Below are positions 37,326-44,525 of a stretch of DNA of 64,000 nucleotides, piece after piece. A model generated the notes under the pieces. The model ran no database searches, was not told where the DNA came from, and worked only from the letters and a program-made list of their open reading frames with translations. This DNA is from JANXVR01 sp034667405. GTDB taxonomy: Bacteria; Actinomycetota; UBA4738; HRBIN12. Every line of letters begins with the position of its first letter. Within the stretch, counting starts at the first letter, position 1. The position numbers were made by a program, and so were the translations under genes. The stretch lies in contig JAXDJX010000031.1 in NCBI GenBank assembly GCA_034667405.1, forward strand, positions 73,388 to 137,387, given 5' to 3'.

Positions 37326-38152
37326 GCGGCCTCCGGAAGGGCGAGATGCTCCGCGCTCACGGTGGCGAGGTCGGACCCCAAGAACATGGCCGCCAGTCCG
37401 TCGAACGTCGCCGCGTCACCGGTGGTGAAGAACCGGTGATGGGCAGGTCCGGCATCAGCCGCGAGACCTCGGGCCCCGAGCAGGGAGGCCACGTCGTTCG
37501 CGGTCTCTTCCGCCGAACTGACCAGGACGACGTCGGTTCCGAGTTCGTCTTCGAGCAGTTGGGACAACAAGGGGTAGTGCGTGCAACCCAGGATGAGCGT
37601 GTCGATGTCAGCCTCCATCAGCGGCTCAAGATACAACCGAGCGGACCTCCGCAACCCGTCGGAGCCCGTATCTCCTGTTTCGACGTGGTCCACGAAGGAG
37701 GGACACGCGGCGGATGTCAGCCTGATGTCGACGTCGGCACCGCCCGTCGCGGCCGCGGCAACGGCCCGCTCATAGGCTCGGCTCCGAACGGTGGCCTCGG
37801 TACCGATCATGCCGATCCGGCCGGACCGAGTCACGTTCACCGCCGCGCGAGCTCCGGGTTCGACCACGCCGATCACCGGGACGCCGTGGCGCGCGGCGAT
37901 GTGATCGATCGCACTGACCTCCACCGAATTGCAGGCAACAACCAGCATCTTCACGTTGCGCCGGATGAGTTCGTCCGCGATCTGGATGCCGTAGCGGCGG
38001 ATCTCCTCGACGGTCTTCGGCCCGTAGGGGAACCGGGCCGTGTCGCCGATGTAGACCATCGGTTCGTCGGGGAGCTGGTTCATCAGCGCGCGGACGACGG
38101 TGAGTCCGCCTACACCTGAATCGAATACACCGATCGGGCGGGTATCGCTCAT
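37316..38152 (-). CDS. murI: Glutamate racemase MurI
   Basis: A 278-residue racemase giving D-glutamate for peptidoglycan. IGVFDSGVGGLTV, YIGDTARFPYG, VVACNSVEV (first catalytic Cys; usually ACNTA, here Ser replaces Thr) and LILGCTHYPLL (second catalytic Cys) are clear. ATG 38152 lies four bases after the cysM stop, so both are in one operon. The frame is open to 38371 but that part overlaps cysM. Confidence 0.96.
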   Translation of the reverse strand: MSDTRPIGVFDSGVGGLTVVRALMNQLPDEPMVYIGDTARFPYGPKTVEEIRRYGIQIADELIRRNVKMLVVACNSVEVSAIDHIAARHGVPVIGVVEPGARAAVNVTRSGRIGMIGTEATVRSRAYERAVAAAATGGADVDIRLTSAACPSFVDHVETGDTGSDGLRRSARLYLEPLMEADIDTLILGCTHYPLLSQLLEDELGTDVVLVSSAEETANDVASLLGARGLAADAGPAHHRFFTTGDAATFDGLAAMFLGSDLATVSAEHLALPEAAWN

Positions 38153-38156
38153 CGAG

Positions 38157-39089
38157 TCACCACCAGAGCGATCCGGCGACGCCCTTCTCGGCCGCTTCGA
38201 GATCGTCGGCCCAGGCGTTCGTTGACAGGTATTTCCATCCGCCGTCCGGCAGGAGGCACACGATGTCGCCCTGCTCGATCTCCGACGCGATGCGCCTGGC
38301 GACGTGCACCACGGCGCCGGAGGAGATCCCGCAGAAGATCCCCTCACGCCCCGTGACCTCACGGGTGGCACGGACCGAGTCGGCCGAACTCACCAAGAAT
38401 TTTCGATCGACTGCCGCGGGATCGAAGATCGGCGGGATGAACCCTGCATCCAGCGAACGTAGCCCGTACACCATGTCGCCCAGCTCCGGTTCGGCAGCCA
38501 CGACCTTGATCTCGGGGTTGTGCTCGTGGAGGCGTCGGCCGTTGCCGGTGAGCGTGCCACCCGTCCCCATGCCGGCGACGAAGTGCGTGATCTCTGGCAG
38601 ATCGCGGAGGATCTCGGGGGCCGTGCCCTCGTAGTGGGCGAGCGGGTTCGCCGGATTGCCGTATTGGAAGGGCATGTAGTACTTCGGGTCCTTGGCGAGC
38701 GCCTGGGCAACCTCGATCGACCCGTTCGTCCCCTTGTCGCCATCGCTGAACACGATCTCGGCACCGAACAAGCGCAAGAGGTTGATCCGTTCTTCGCTCG
38801 CGTTGTCCGGGATCACCACGGTGAGGTCGTACCCCTTCCTCCGGGCGACCATGGCGAGCGCGATACCGGTATTCCCGCTGGTTGGCTCCAGGATCGTCTT
38901 GTCCGGGGTGAGTTCGCCCGAGGTCTCGGCAGTTTCGACCATCTTCAAGGCGATGCGATCCTTCGTGGACCCCGTGGGGTTGTTGCCCTCCAACTTCGCC
39001 CAGATGCGAACGCCGGGCTTCGGTGATAGGCGCTGCATGCCGACCAAGGGCGTCTCGCCGATGGCGTCGAGGATGGAGTCATAACGCAC
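38157..39089 (-). CDS. cysM: O-phosphoserine cysteine synthase CysM
   Basis: A 310-residue PLP enzyme. The lysine in NPTGSTKDRIA binds PLP, and EPTSGNTGIALA is the substrate loop. YGLRSLDAGFIPPIFDP aligns with the M. tuberculosis CysM segment whose Arg recognises O-phosphoserine, and the C-terminus ends in LWW like the mobile tail of that enzyme. It should use CysO thiocarboxylate as sulphur donor. The GTG start at 39089 has GATACT six bases upstream and should be leaderless; it follows an unrelated phosphoesterase gene. murI is next in the operon. Confidence 0.93.
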   Translation of the reverse strand: MRYDSILDAIGETPLVGMQRLSPKPGVRIWAKLEGNNPTGSTKDRIALKMVETAETSGELTPDKTILEPTSGNTGIALAMVARRKGYDLTVVIPDNASEERINLLRLFGAEIVFSDGDKGTNGSIEVAQALAKDPKYYMPFQYGNPANPLAHYEGTAPEILRDLPEITHFVAGMGTGGTLTGNGRRLHEHNPEIKVVAAEPELGDMVYGLRSLDAGFIPPIFDPAAVDRKFLVSSADSVRATREVTGREGIFCGISSGAVVHVARRIASEIEQGDIVCLLPDGGWKYLSTNAWADDLEAAEKGVAGSLWW

Positions 39090-39095
39090 GTTCCG

Positions 39096-39101
39096 AGTAT
39101 C
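39096..39101 (-). promoter_or_regulatory. Candidate -10 box GATACT of cysM
   Basis: Ends six bases before GTG 39089; lies in the 55-base gap after the phosphoesterase gene. Confidence 0.5.
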
Positions 39102-39144
39102 CCAGCGGAGCCGTGAACGGCCATGACGCCACGTCGGTCCGCGG

Positions 39145-40152
39145 TCAACGCCAGATGACTCCCAAGGGTCGAGCATCTCGGGCCGCGCCCAGCCAGCCCA
39201 AGCGGAATCCGTCCTCCAGGGTTCGGAGCAGTGAGTAGTGCGTCCAGTTCGCGCCGTCGCTGTACCGACCGGACTGTACCAAGGGACCCATGACCGCCAT
39301 CGCGACGTTCCGTCTGTTCGGATAGCCGGAGGCCTCGCCCTCGTCGTAGGTGACGATCAGGACGCTCCTGCTGCCGAACGCCGGAGAAGAGAGGATCTTC
39401 GGCGCCTCCCGCCTCACGAAGTTGTCGAACTGCTTGAGACGGCTGGCCGACCCGCAGCGATCGTGCCCGTTGTCACACTGATTCGGCACGATGAAGTTGA
39501 ACCGGGGCACCGTCCCCGAGGCGAGCGCCTTGTCGAGCGAATCCGTGTTGCTCCGGCCGGTGGTACCCGCCGGAACGACGTGGTCACGGCAAGCTTTCGG
39601 CGCCGGTTGGGCGTTCGACGTGACGCCGTTGGTGACGGAGTCGTAGTAGAGGGCCGGGATGTGGTGGACCACGTAGTGATCCCACCCCGAGGTACTGCCT
39701 CGATCTCGGAAGTCGCAGCGGCGAGCGGCCGACTCGGCCCAGAGGTGCCAGGAGAGTCCATGGGACGAGAGTTGATGGAAGAGATTGTTCGACTTGTGGT
39801 GGCAGTACCGGGGGGCCAGGTTGTGGGTATCGCACCGGGTGAACCGACCGCTGGTTAGGCCGATGTAGTTGGGCAGGGACGACGTGGCCGGAAGCGACCA
39901 GTAGTTCGTCACCCAGGCGGAGTTCGGCCGGACGGTTCCCACGAGGTAGGGCGTCATCCGCGTCGACAACTGGGTCCGGGAGGTGTTCTCGCCGATGATC
40001 ACGAACACGTTGCCGAACGCCGGCACGCCGTCGAACGCCCGTTGCTGCAAGGCTCCTGGATCGGCGGCAGCGGCCGCATCGAACGAAGCGACGAGACACA
40101 TCGCAGCAAGGGCTGCGAGCGAGTGTAGGATCCGCCGCCGGCGCGAGAGCAT
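39145..40152 (-). CDS. Secreted phosphoesterase (acid phosphatase/phospholipase C family)
   Basis: A 335-residue exported enzyme. A signal peptide (RRRRILHSLAALAAMCLVASFDAAAAA) is followed by the phosphoesterase family core: NVFVIIGENTSRTQ near the start (metal-binding E-N), NYWSLPATSSLPNYIGLTSG, NQCDNGHDRCG and VLIVTYDEGEASG (D-E metal site). Family members remove phosphate from phospholipids or phosphomonoesters outside the cell. The gene sits between cysO and cysM, which are adjacent in mycobacteria. ATG 40152 has TAGACT six bases upstream. Confidence 0.87.
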   Translation of the reverse strand: MLSRRRRILHSLAALAAMCLVASFDAAAAADPGALQQRAFDGVPAFGNVFVIIGENTSRTQLSTRMTPYLVGTVRPNSAWVTNYWSLPATSSLPNYIGLTSGRFTRCDTHNLAPRYCHHKSNNLFHQLSSHGLSWHLWAESAARRCDFRDRGSTSGWDHYVVHHIPALYYDSVTNGVTSNAQPAPKACRDHVVPAGTTGRSNTDSLDKALASGTVPRFNFIVPNQCDNGHDRCGSASRLKQFDNFVRREAPKILSSPAFGSRSVLIVTYDEGEASGYPNRRNVAMAVMGPLVQSGRYSDGANWTHYSLLRTLEDGFRLGWLGAARDARPLGVIWR

Positions 40153-40158
40153 CGCCGG

Positions 40159-40164
40159 AGTCTA
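40159..40164 (-). promoter_or_regulatory. Candidate -10 box TAGACT
   Basis: Ends six bases before ATG 40152 of the phosphoesterase gene, predicting leaderless translation. Confidence 0.55.
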
Positions 40165-40182
40165 AGCGACCGCGTTCACGGT

Positions 40183-40365
40183 CTACGCAAGCGAGTCCCT
40201 ACCCTCGATGAGGTGCCAGAAGTACCTGATCGGCGGGATGGCCCTGGAAGTCGCGAACGTCGACACTGACGCCATGAACTGCACCCTCTGCGACTCGACG
40301 ATCTCCCAATGCGCATCGTGCCGCTCGTCGAGCTGCACCACCGCGTTGTGCAGCCGCTGCGCCAT
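40183..40365 (-). CDS. Possible 60-residue protein in the cysO-phosphoesterase gap
   Basis: The 314-base gap between cysO and the phosphoesterase gene holds this frame (MAQRLHNAVVQLDERHDAHW..., ending RYFWHLIEGRDSLA). Counting by eye, about nine in ten of its third codon positions are G or C, as expected of real genes here, and the sequence looks protein-like. There is no Shine-Dalgarno sequence or -10 box near the ATG, and an in-frame stop lies just upstream, so it may be a small gene or the remnant of one. Nothing else was seen in the gap. Confidence 0.4.
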   Translation of the reverse strand: MAQRLHNAVVQLDERHDAHWEIVESQRVQFMASVSTFATSRAIPPIRYFWHLIEGRDSLA

Positions 40366-40466
40366 CGCCCAGCCCGACGCTCACCCCGTGCCGGTTGCGG
40401 CGGGTTCGAGCGGATCGCTCGGAGAGCCCGTCGTCGTCCTGATGGACTGGTAGGCCGCTTCGGTTC

Positions 40467-40742
40467 CTAGCCGCCTGCGACCGCGGGAAGGATGCTCACC
40501 GTGTCGCCGTCACTCACGGGCGTTTCAAGCGACCCCAGGTAGCGAACGTCCTCATCGTTGACGTAGACGTTGATGAACCGATGCAAGCCGCCGTCTTCGG
40601 AGATCACGTTCTTCGTGATACCCGGGTAGGTGGACTCGAGGTTCGTGAGGATGTCGCTGAGAGTGGTGCCCTGGGCGCTCACTTTCGCCTCGTTGCCGGC
40701 GTGCTTGCGGAGGATCGTAGGGAGCTTGACGGTGACTGCCAT
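40467..40742 (-). CDS. cysO: Sulphur-carrier protein CysO (ThiS/MoaD fold)
   Basis: A 91-residue ubiquitin-like protein ending in AVAGG, the Gly-Gly that is adenylated and thiocarboxylated. HRFINVYVNDEDVRYLG and VSILPAVAGG closely resemble M. tuberculosis CysO. It carries sulphide to CysM; the resulting CysO-Cys is cut by the JAMM protease. AGGAGAA precedes the ATG. It is 30 bases after the thiF-like gene. Confidence 0.95.
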   Translation of the reverse strand: MAVTVKLPTILRKHAGNEAKVSAQGTTLSDILTNLESTYPGITKNVISEDGGLHRFINVYVNDEDVRYLGSLETPVSDGDTVSILPAVAGG

Positions 40743-40772
40743 GGTCGGTTCTCCTGGTCGGTGTTCGGGGTA

Positions 40773-41591
40773 TCAGACCTGCGAAGGGACTCCGCAGAAC
40801 AGCTCGTAGTCGATGAGCTCGGTGATGGTTGGCGCTTTGCCACAGACGGGGCAGTCGGCATCCCAGCGGATCTTCACTTCCTGGAAATCCATGTGAAGCG
40901 CGTCGTAGAGCAGGAGGCGTCCCACCAACGGATCGCCCTCCCCCGTGATCAGCTTGATGGCCTCGGTCGCCTGGATAGCACCGATCACTCCCGGTAAGAC
41001 GCCGAACACGCCGCCCTCGGCGCAACTCGGCACGGTTCCGGGCGGCGGTGGTGACGGGAAGAGGCAGCGGTAGCACGGCGCTTCCTGGCCCGGGAGGAAC
41101 ACCGTGGCCTGGCCCTCGAACTGATAGATGCTGCCGTAGACGAGCGGCTTGCCCATGAACTGCGTCGCATCGTTGACCAGGTATCGCACCGGGAAGTTGT
41201 CGGTCCCGTCGATGATCACGTCGTAGGGCTCCATGATCTCGAACACGTTCGCGCTGTTGAGCAGCGTGTCGTGGCCGATGATCTCGATCGTTGGATTGAT
41301 GGCACGCAGATGCTCGACCGCGGAGGCGACCTTCGGACGGCCGACATCAGCGTTCGTGTGGAGGATCTGACGCTGGAGGTTCGAGAGGTCCACATGATCG
41401 AAATCGACGATCCCGATCGTGCCGATGCCCGCTGCAGCCAGATACAGGAGGATGGGCGAACCCAGTCCACCGGCACCGATGACCAGCACCTTGGAAGCGA
41501 GCAGTTTGCGCTGTCCGGCACCGCCGATGTTCGGCAGGATGATGTGGCGGGAATACCGCTGGACCTGATCTTCGGTGAACGGCGTCGTCAT
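40773..41591 (-). CDS. ThiF/MoeB-type adenylyltransferase for CysO
   Basis: A 272-residue E1-like enzyme. Signatures are RYSRHIILPNIG, VLVIGAGGLGSP (ATP binding), DFDHVDLSNLQRQILH and DGTDNFPVRYLVND, with zinc cysteines in CYRC and CPVC. It should adenylate the CysO C-terminus. M. tuberculosis uses MoeZ, which has an added C-terminal rhodanese domain; this protein ends near residue 270 and lacks one, so sulphur must come from elsewhere. ATG 41591 overlaps the stop of the JAMM gene (ATGA). Confidence 0.92.
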   Translation of the reverse strand: MTTPFTEDQVQRYSRHIILPNIGGAGQRKLLASKVLVIGAGGLGSPILLYLAAAGIGTIGIVDFDHVDLSNLQRQILHTNADVGRPKVASAVEHLRAINPTIEIIGHDTLLNSANVFEIMEPYDVIIDGTDNFPVRYLVNDATQFMGKPLVYGSIYQFEGQATVFLPGQEAPCYRCLFPSPPPPGTVPSCAEGGVFGVLPGVIGAIQATEAIKLITGEGDPLVGRLLLYDALHMDFQEVKIRWDADCPVCGKAPTITELIDYELFCGVPSQV

Positions 41592-41989
41592 GTGACGATC
41601 AGCCCCTCTTCGGTGACCCGGCCGTCCTGATCGATGAAGAAGGATCGCAGGACCGGCTGTTCGCGATCCTGGAGCGACAGCAGGATGTAGCGAGAGTCGG
41701 GATAGAACGCCAACTTGCGGTCCGTCTCGGATGGATAGGCCTCGGAGTGCGTGTGCGAGTGGTAGATCGCCCACAGATCCCAGCCCTGCTGATCCATCTC
41801 GTCGAACGTCCGGAGTTGCTCCTTACCGTCCAAGCGGTAGGTCACGGGACTCGCATCGACGTTGGTCATAGGGAATACCTTCACGGGCGTTCCTGCGGCG
41901 GCTGCGATCAGACCACAGCATTCATTGGGGAACTCTCGAAGTCCCTGGTCAACGATCTCCTTGAAGAAGACGCCGTCGAGTTCGCTCAT
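41588..41989 (-). CDS. mec: JAMM zinc protease Mec (CysO-cysteine peptidase)
   Basis: A 133-residue JAB1/MPN domain. The JAMM motif is complete: Glu in EFPNECCGLI, then HSHTHSEAYPSETD (HxH-x7-S-x2-D). In M. tuberculosis this enzyme frees cysteine from CysO-Cys. First gene of the mec-thiF-cysO group. No Shine-Dalgarno sequence is visible; a -10 box TAGCAT (complement of 42051-42056) lies about 60 bases upstream with a palindrome next to it. Confidence 0.93.
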   Translation of the reverse strand: MSELDGVFFKEIVDQGLREFPNECCGLIAAAAGTPVKVFPMTNVDASPVTYRLDGKEQLRTFDEMDQQGWDLWAIYHSHTHSEAYPSETDRKLAFYPDSRYILLSLQDREQPVLRSFFIDQDGRVTEEGLIVT

Positions 41990-42038
41990 GGTCTGCTGTG
42001 TCCGTTCGTGGCAACGTGGCCCGGTTGAGCCGTATCTG

Positions 42039-42050
42039 TTGCAGGTGCAA
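42039..42050. promoter_or_regulatory. Palindrome TTGCA-GG-TGCAA at mec promoter
   Basis: A perfect palindrome directly downstream of the candidate -10 TAGCAT (complement of 42051-42056), i.e. at the expected transcription start of mec-thiF-cysO. Likely operator; regulator unknown. Confidence 0.45.
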
Positions 42051-42115
42051 ATGCTACCAGGGGGGTCAGATATTCCCGGTGCGAAATGAACCCCGGGCGA
42101 CCCCGGGAGGACGGG

Positions 42116-43180
42116 TCAGGGACCGATCGTGCCCTCGATGATGATCCTCCCCGCGGGCTCTAGACCGGAGGTCGTTCCGATCACCGCGCCGTGGACTCCC
42201 CGCTGCTTCAGGGCTCCTCGTAGACGCTCGGGATCCGTGGTGGCGATGAGCAACCCACCGCTGGTCTGCGCGTCGGCCAAGAGCAGCTGGTCCGGTTCGT
42301 CGAGGTCGCCCCAATCGACGTGTGGGTCGACGAAGGCCCGGTTGCGTATGGTCCCGCCGGCGGCGACGCCCCCACGGGCCAGAGCGACCGATCCGCGGAT
42401 GAACGGGATCGCCCCTGCGTCGACCGTGGCCGATACGCCGCTGGAGAGCAGCATCTTGTGCAGGTGGCCGAGGAGACCGAATCCCGTGACATCGGTGGCG
42501 GCGATGCTGGCGTCATCGGAGCCCACCTCTGCCACCGCGAGCGCCGCTTCGCGGTTCAGCGTGGTCATCACGCCGACCGCGTCTCGAACCATCTCCGACG
42601 ACGCCGTTCCTTGCTTGATGGCGGTCGAGATCATGCCCAATCCCAACGGCTTCGTGAGCACCAACGTCGCGCCGTCCACCACGCCGGCATTGCGGGTCAG
42701 TCGAGACGGATGTACGAGCCCGATCGCGACCATGCCGTACTTCGGCTCCGGGTCCGTGATGGAGTGCCCTCCTGCCACCGGGATGCCGGCCGCGGCCGCG
42801 ACATCTCTCCCACCCCGAAGCACCTGGCCCAGCATGACCAACGGCAGATCGTCCACGGGCCATGCCGCGATGTTGAGCGCGAACACCGGCGTGCCGCCCA
42901 TCGCGTACACATCGGAAAGCGCATTCGTCGCCGCGATGCGGCCCCAGTCGTAGGGGTCGTCGACGATCGGTGTGAAGAAATCGAGGGTGGCGACGATGGC
43001 CTGTTCGTCGTTCAAGCGGTACACCGCCGCGTCGTCGCCCGTCTCGGTTCCGACCAAGAGATCGGGCGGAACGGACGATGTGCCGAGTTCGCCGAGAACC
43101 GTTTCGAGTTCCGACGGGCCTAGCTTGCAGGCACATCCTGCGCCGTGACTGAACGAGGTGAGGCGACGCTCCGTCTGCAT
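42116..43180 (-). CDS. selD: Selenide, water dikinase SelD (Cys form)
   Basis: A 354-residue enzyme making selenophosphate from selenide and ATP. SFSHGAGCACKLGP holds the active-site Cys (TGT, not UGA/Sec) and Lys; TGDDAAVY, TLDFFTPIVDDPYDWGRIAATNALSDVYAMG and AGGHSI are the ATP- and Mg-binding blocks, cited here from separate parts of the N-terminal half. No selA, selB, selC, ybbB or yqeC/xdhC-type partner is in the window, so it could serve selenocysteine, 2-selenouridine or a selenium cofactor. ATG 43180 has TAGCGT seven bases upstream (leaderless). Own promoter, separate from mec. Confidence 0.93.
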   Translation of the reverse strand: MQTERRLTSFSHGAGCACKLGPSELETVLGELGTSSVPPDLLVGTETGDDAAVYRLNDEQAIVATLDFFTPIVDDPYDWGRIAATNALSDVYAMGGTPVFALNIAAWPVDDLPLVMLGQVLRGGRDVAAAAGIPVAGGHSITDPEPKYGMVAIGLVHPSRLTRNAGVVDGATLVLTKPLGLGMISTAIKQGTASSEMVRDAVGVMTTLNREAALAVAEVGSDDASIAATDVTGFGLLGHLHKMLLSSGVSATVDAGAIPFIRGSVALARGGVAAGGTIRNRAFVDPHVDWGDLDEPDQLLLADAQTSGGLLIATTDPERLRGALKQRGVHGAVIGTTSGLEPAGRIIIEGTIGP

Positions 43181-43187
43181 ACCGGCC

Positions 43188-43193
43188 ACGCTA
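43188..43193 (-). promoter_or_regulatory. Candidate -10 box TAGCGT of selD
   Basis: Ends seven bases before ATG 43180; no Shine-Dalgarno sequence. Confidence 0.5.
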
Positions 43194-43207
43194 GCAGTCG
43201 CCGGAAA

Positions 43208-43249
43208 CAACGAGGGAGCCACCCAGCGCCGCGGCGGCTCCCGTCGTTG
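43208..43249 (-). terminator. Hairpin terminator after Rieske gene
   Basis: Stem CAACG/CGTTG plus GGGAGCC/GGCTCCC, separated by a small internal loop, 60 bases downstream of the DoxX-Rieske stop and before the selD promoter. Confidence 0.6.
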
Positions 43250-43309
43250 TACCACTGGCCGCCGGAGGGAGGGCTCCGTTGATGGCGGCCAGGCGTGCCT
43301 CTCGCTACA

Positions 43310-44425
43310 TCACTGCGGCAAGATGACCTTTCCACTAGGCTCATCCACGACGACACGGATGCTCTGCAAGGGCGTGCTGGTGGGGCCGGCGATCGGCTGG
43401 GCGTTGTGCGCCGGATCGAACTCCGCGCCGTGGCACGGGCAGATGAGGATCCGCGCGCTCTGGTCATAGCCCACAGCGCACCCGGCGTGGGTACAGACCC
43501 GGCTGTAGGCGACCACGTGATCGTTCGCCAACCGGAGAACCACGGCGGGGATGCCGCCCGGCCCGGTGAACCCCACCGCCCGCCCGACCGGAAGCTTCGA
43601 GAGTGTGGCGATGACCTGTCCCTTCGGCGCCGGCGGTGCCGTCGATATGGCGGAGGACGGAGATGAGGGTCCGGCCGACCCCTGGCTCGATCTCCGGGTT
43701 CCCGCCGCGTGCGAGGCAGCGGAGATGCCGTTTCCTCCGGTGATCGGAGGGCCTGCAAGCGCCTTCGACGCGATGCCCACGACCAGCGCCGATCCAGCGA
43801 CAAGACCTCCCCGAACGAACTCCCGGCGCCCCACATCCTTCAGCGGCGCCGTGACGCCACGGCTCGGAGCTAAGGAGCGTCGCATCTCCCACACCGCGAC
43901 ACCCAATGCGACCCAGGCAACCGCGTAGATGGAGTCCGAACCCAGGAAGAAGGGATGGACGTGCCAGGTGGCAGACAGGAACAGCACGACGTTGATCGCG
44001 AAACCGGCGGCCGCGGCGGCGAGCATGGCGACCCCCACCAGTGTTGCGATCCCTATCGCGATCTCTGCGAGCGCGATGCAGACACCCACCAGCACTGGCG
44101 CCTTCGCGAGCCAGCCCATCATGAAACTCACGGGCGTCCCGTGCGAGAAGCCTGTGAGCTGTGCCCCGATGTAGTCGGGGCTCCCCTGGTGCAAGAAGTT
44201 GCCATCGAGGAACTTCTGCACTCCCGCGAACACGAAGGTGACCCCGAGGAAGGCGCGCAATAGACGCGCCGACCAGGGCATCACGATCCAGGAGGAAGCG
44301 GGCGTGAGCGCCAGATGGCGGACGGAACGCGTCAGCGGAACTCTCGGGACACGGGTGGCCGAGGCGGGAGACGACGTCGTTCGCGCGTCGGGCCGAGGGG
44401 GAGCCGAGGCCTTCTTCGTCTGCAT
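43310..44425 (-). CDS. DoxX-Rieske fusion protein
   Basis: A 371-residue membrane protein joining two parts. Residues 50-185 form a four-helix DoxX/TQO-like domain (LLRAFLGVTFVFAGVQKFLDG is its usual start). GRREFVRGG then precedes a fifth hydrophobic segment (LVAGSALVVGIASKALAG), similar to a Tat signal. The C-terminal Rieske domain has CTHAGC (from residue 311) and CPCH (from 329), with Cys311, His313, Cys329 and His332 as [2Fe-2S] ligands and Cys316-Cys331 as disulphide. It probably passes electrons from quinol outside the membrane; partner unknown. Divergent from an OmpR-type regulator gene. Confidence 0.88.
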   Translation of the reverse strand: MQTKKASAPPRPDARTTSSPASATRVPRVPLTRSVRHLALTPASSWIVMPWSARLLRAFLGVTFVFAGVQKFLDGNFLHQGSPDYIGAQLTGFSHGTPVSFMMGWLAKAPVLVGVCIALAEIAIGIATLVGVAMLAAAAAGFAINVVLFLSATWHVHPFFLGSDSIYAVAWVALGVAVWEMRRSLAPSRGVTAPLKDVGRREFVRGGLVAGSALVVGIASKALAGPPITGGNGISAASHAAGTRRSSQGSAGPSSPSSAISTAPPAPKGQVIATLSKLPVGRAVGFTGPGGIPAVVLRLANDHVVAYSRVCTHAGCAVGYDQSARILICPCHGAEFDPAHNAQPIAGPTSTPLQSIRVVVDEPSGKVILPQ

Positions 44426-44447
44426 GTTCCGAGCATGCGCGGTCGAT

Positions 44448-44491
44448 GGTTGGGAGGCGGTTTCACCTCGGTTTGGAAACGGTTAGAACCC
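44448..44491 (+). promoter_or_regulatory. Four 11-bp direct repeats (PHO-box-like)
   Basis: Units GGTTGGGAGGC, GGTTTCACCTC, GGTTTGGAAAC and GGTTAGAACCC start at 44448, 44459, 44470 and 44481, exactly 11 bases apart. OmpR/PhoB-type regulators bind such same-face repeats. The array lies in the 100-base gap between the Rieske gene and the regulator gene at 44526, so autoregulation and control of the Rieske gene are likely. Confidence 0.6.
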
Positions 44492-44525
44492 AGGCCAGAG
44501 GCGGTGGGCCTGGGACGATGGGTCC

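Noticed and set aside
40208..40453. An 81-codon plus-strand frame rich in Cys and Ser
   Set aside because: Cys- and Ser-rich composition is what the antisense of a high-GC3 frame gives; no ribosome site or -10 box at a fitting distance.
42071..42077. GGGAATA (minus strand) upstream of mec as a SigH/SigR -35 box
   Set aside because: No GTT at 18-19 bases; the TANNNT box TAGCAT with its adjacent palindrome is a better promoter candidate.
43120..43160. Selenocysteine codon in selD
   Set aside because: The active-site codon is TGT, not TGA.
44448..44491. CRISPR-like repeats
   Set aside because: Units are only 11 bases with no spacers; the geometry fits response-regulator binding.
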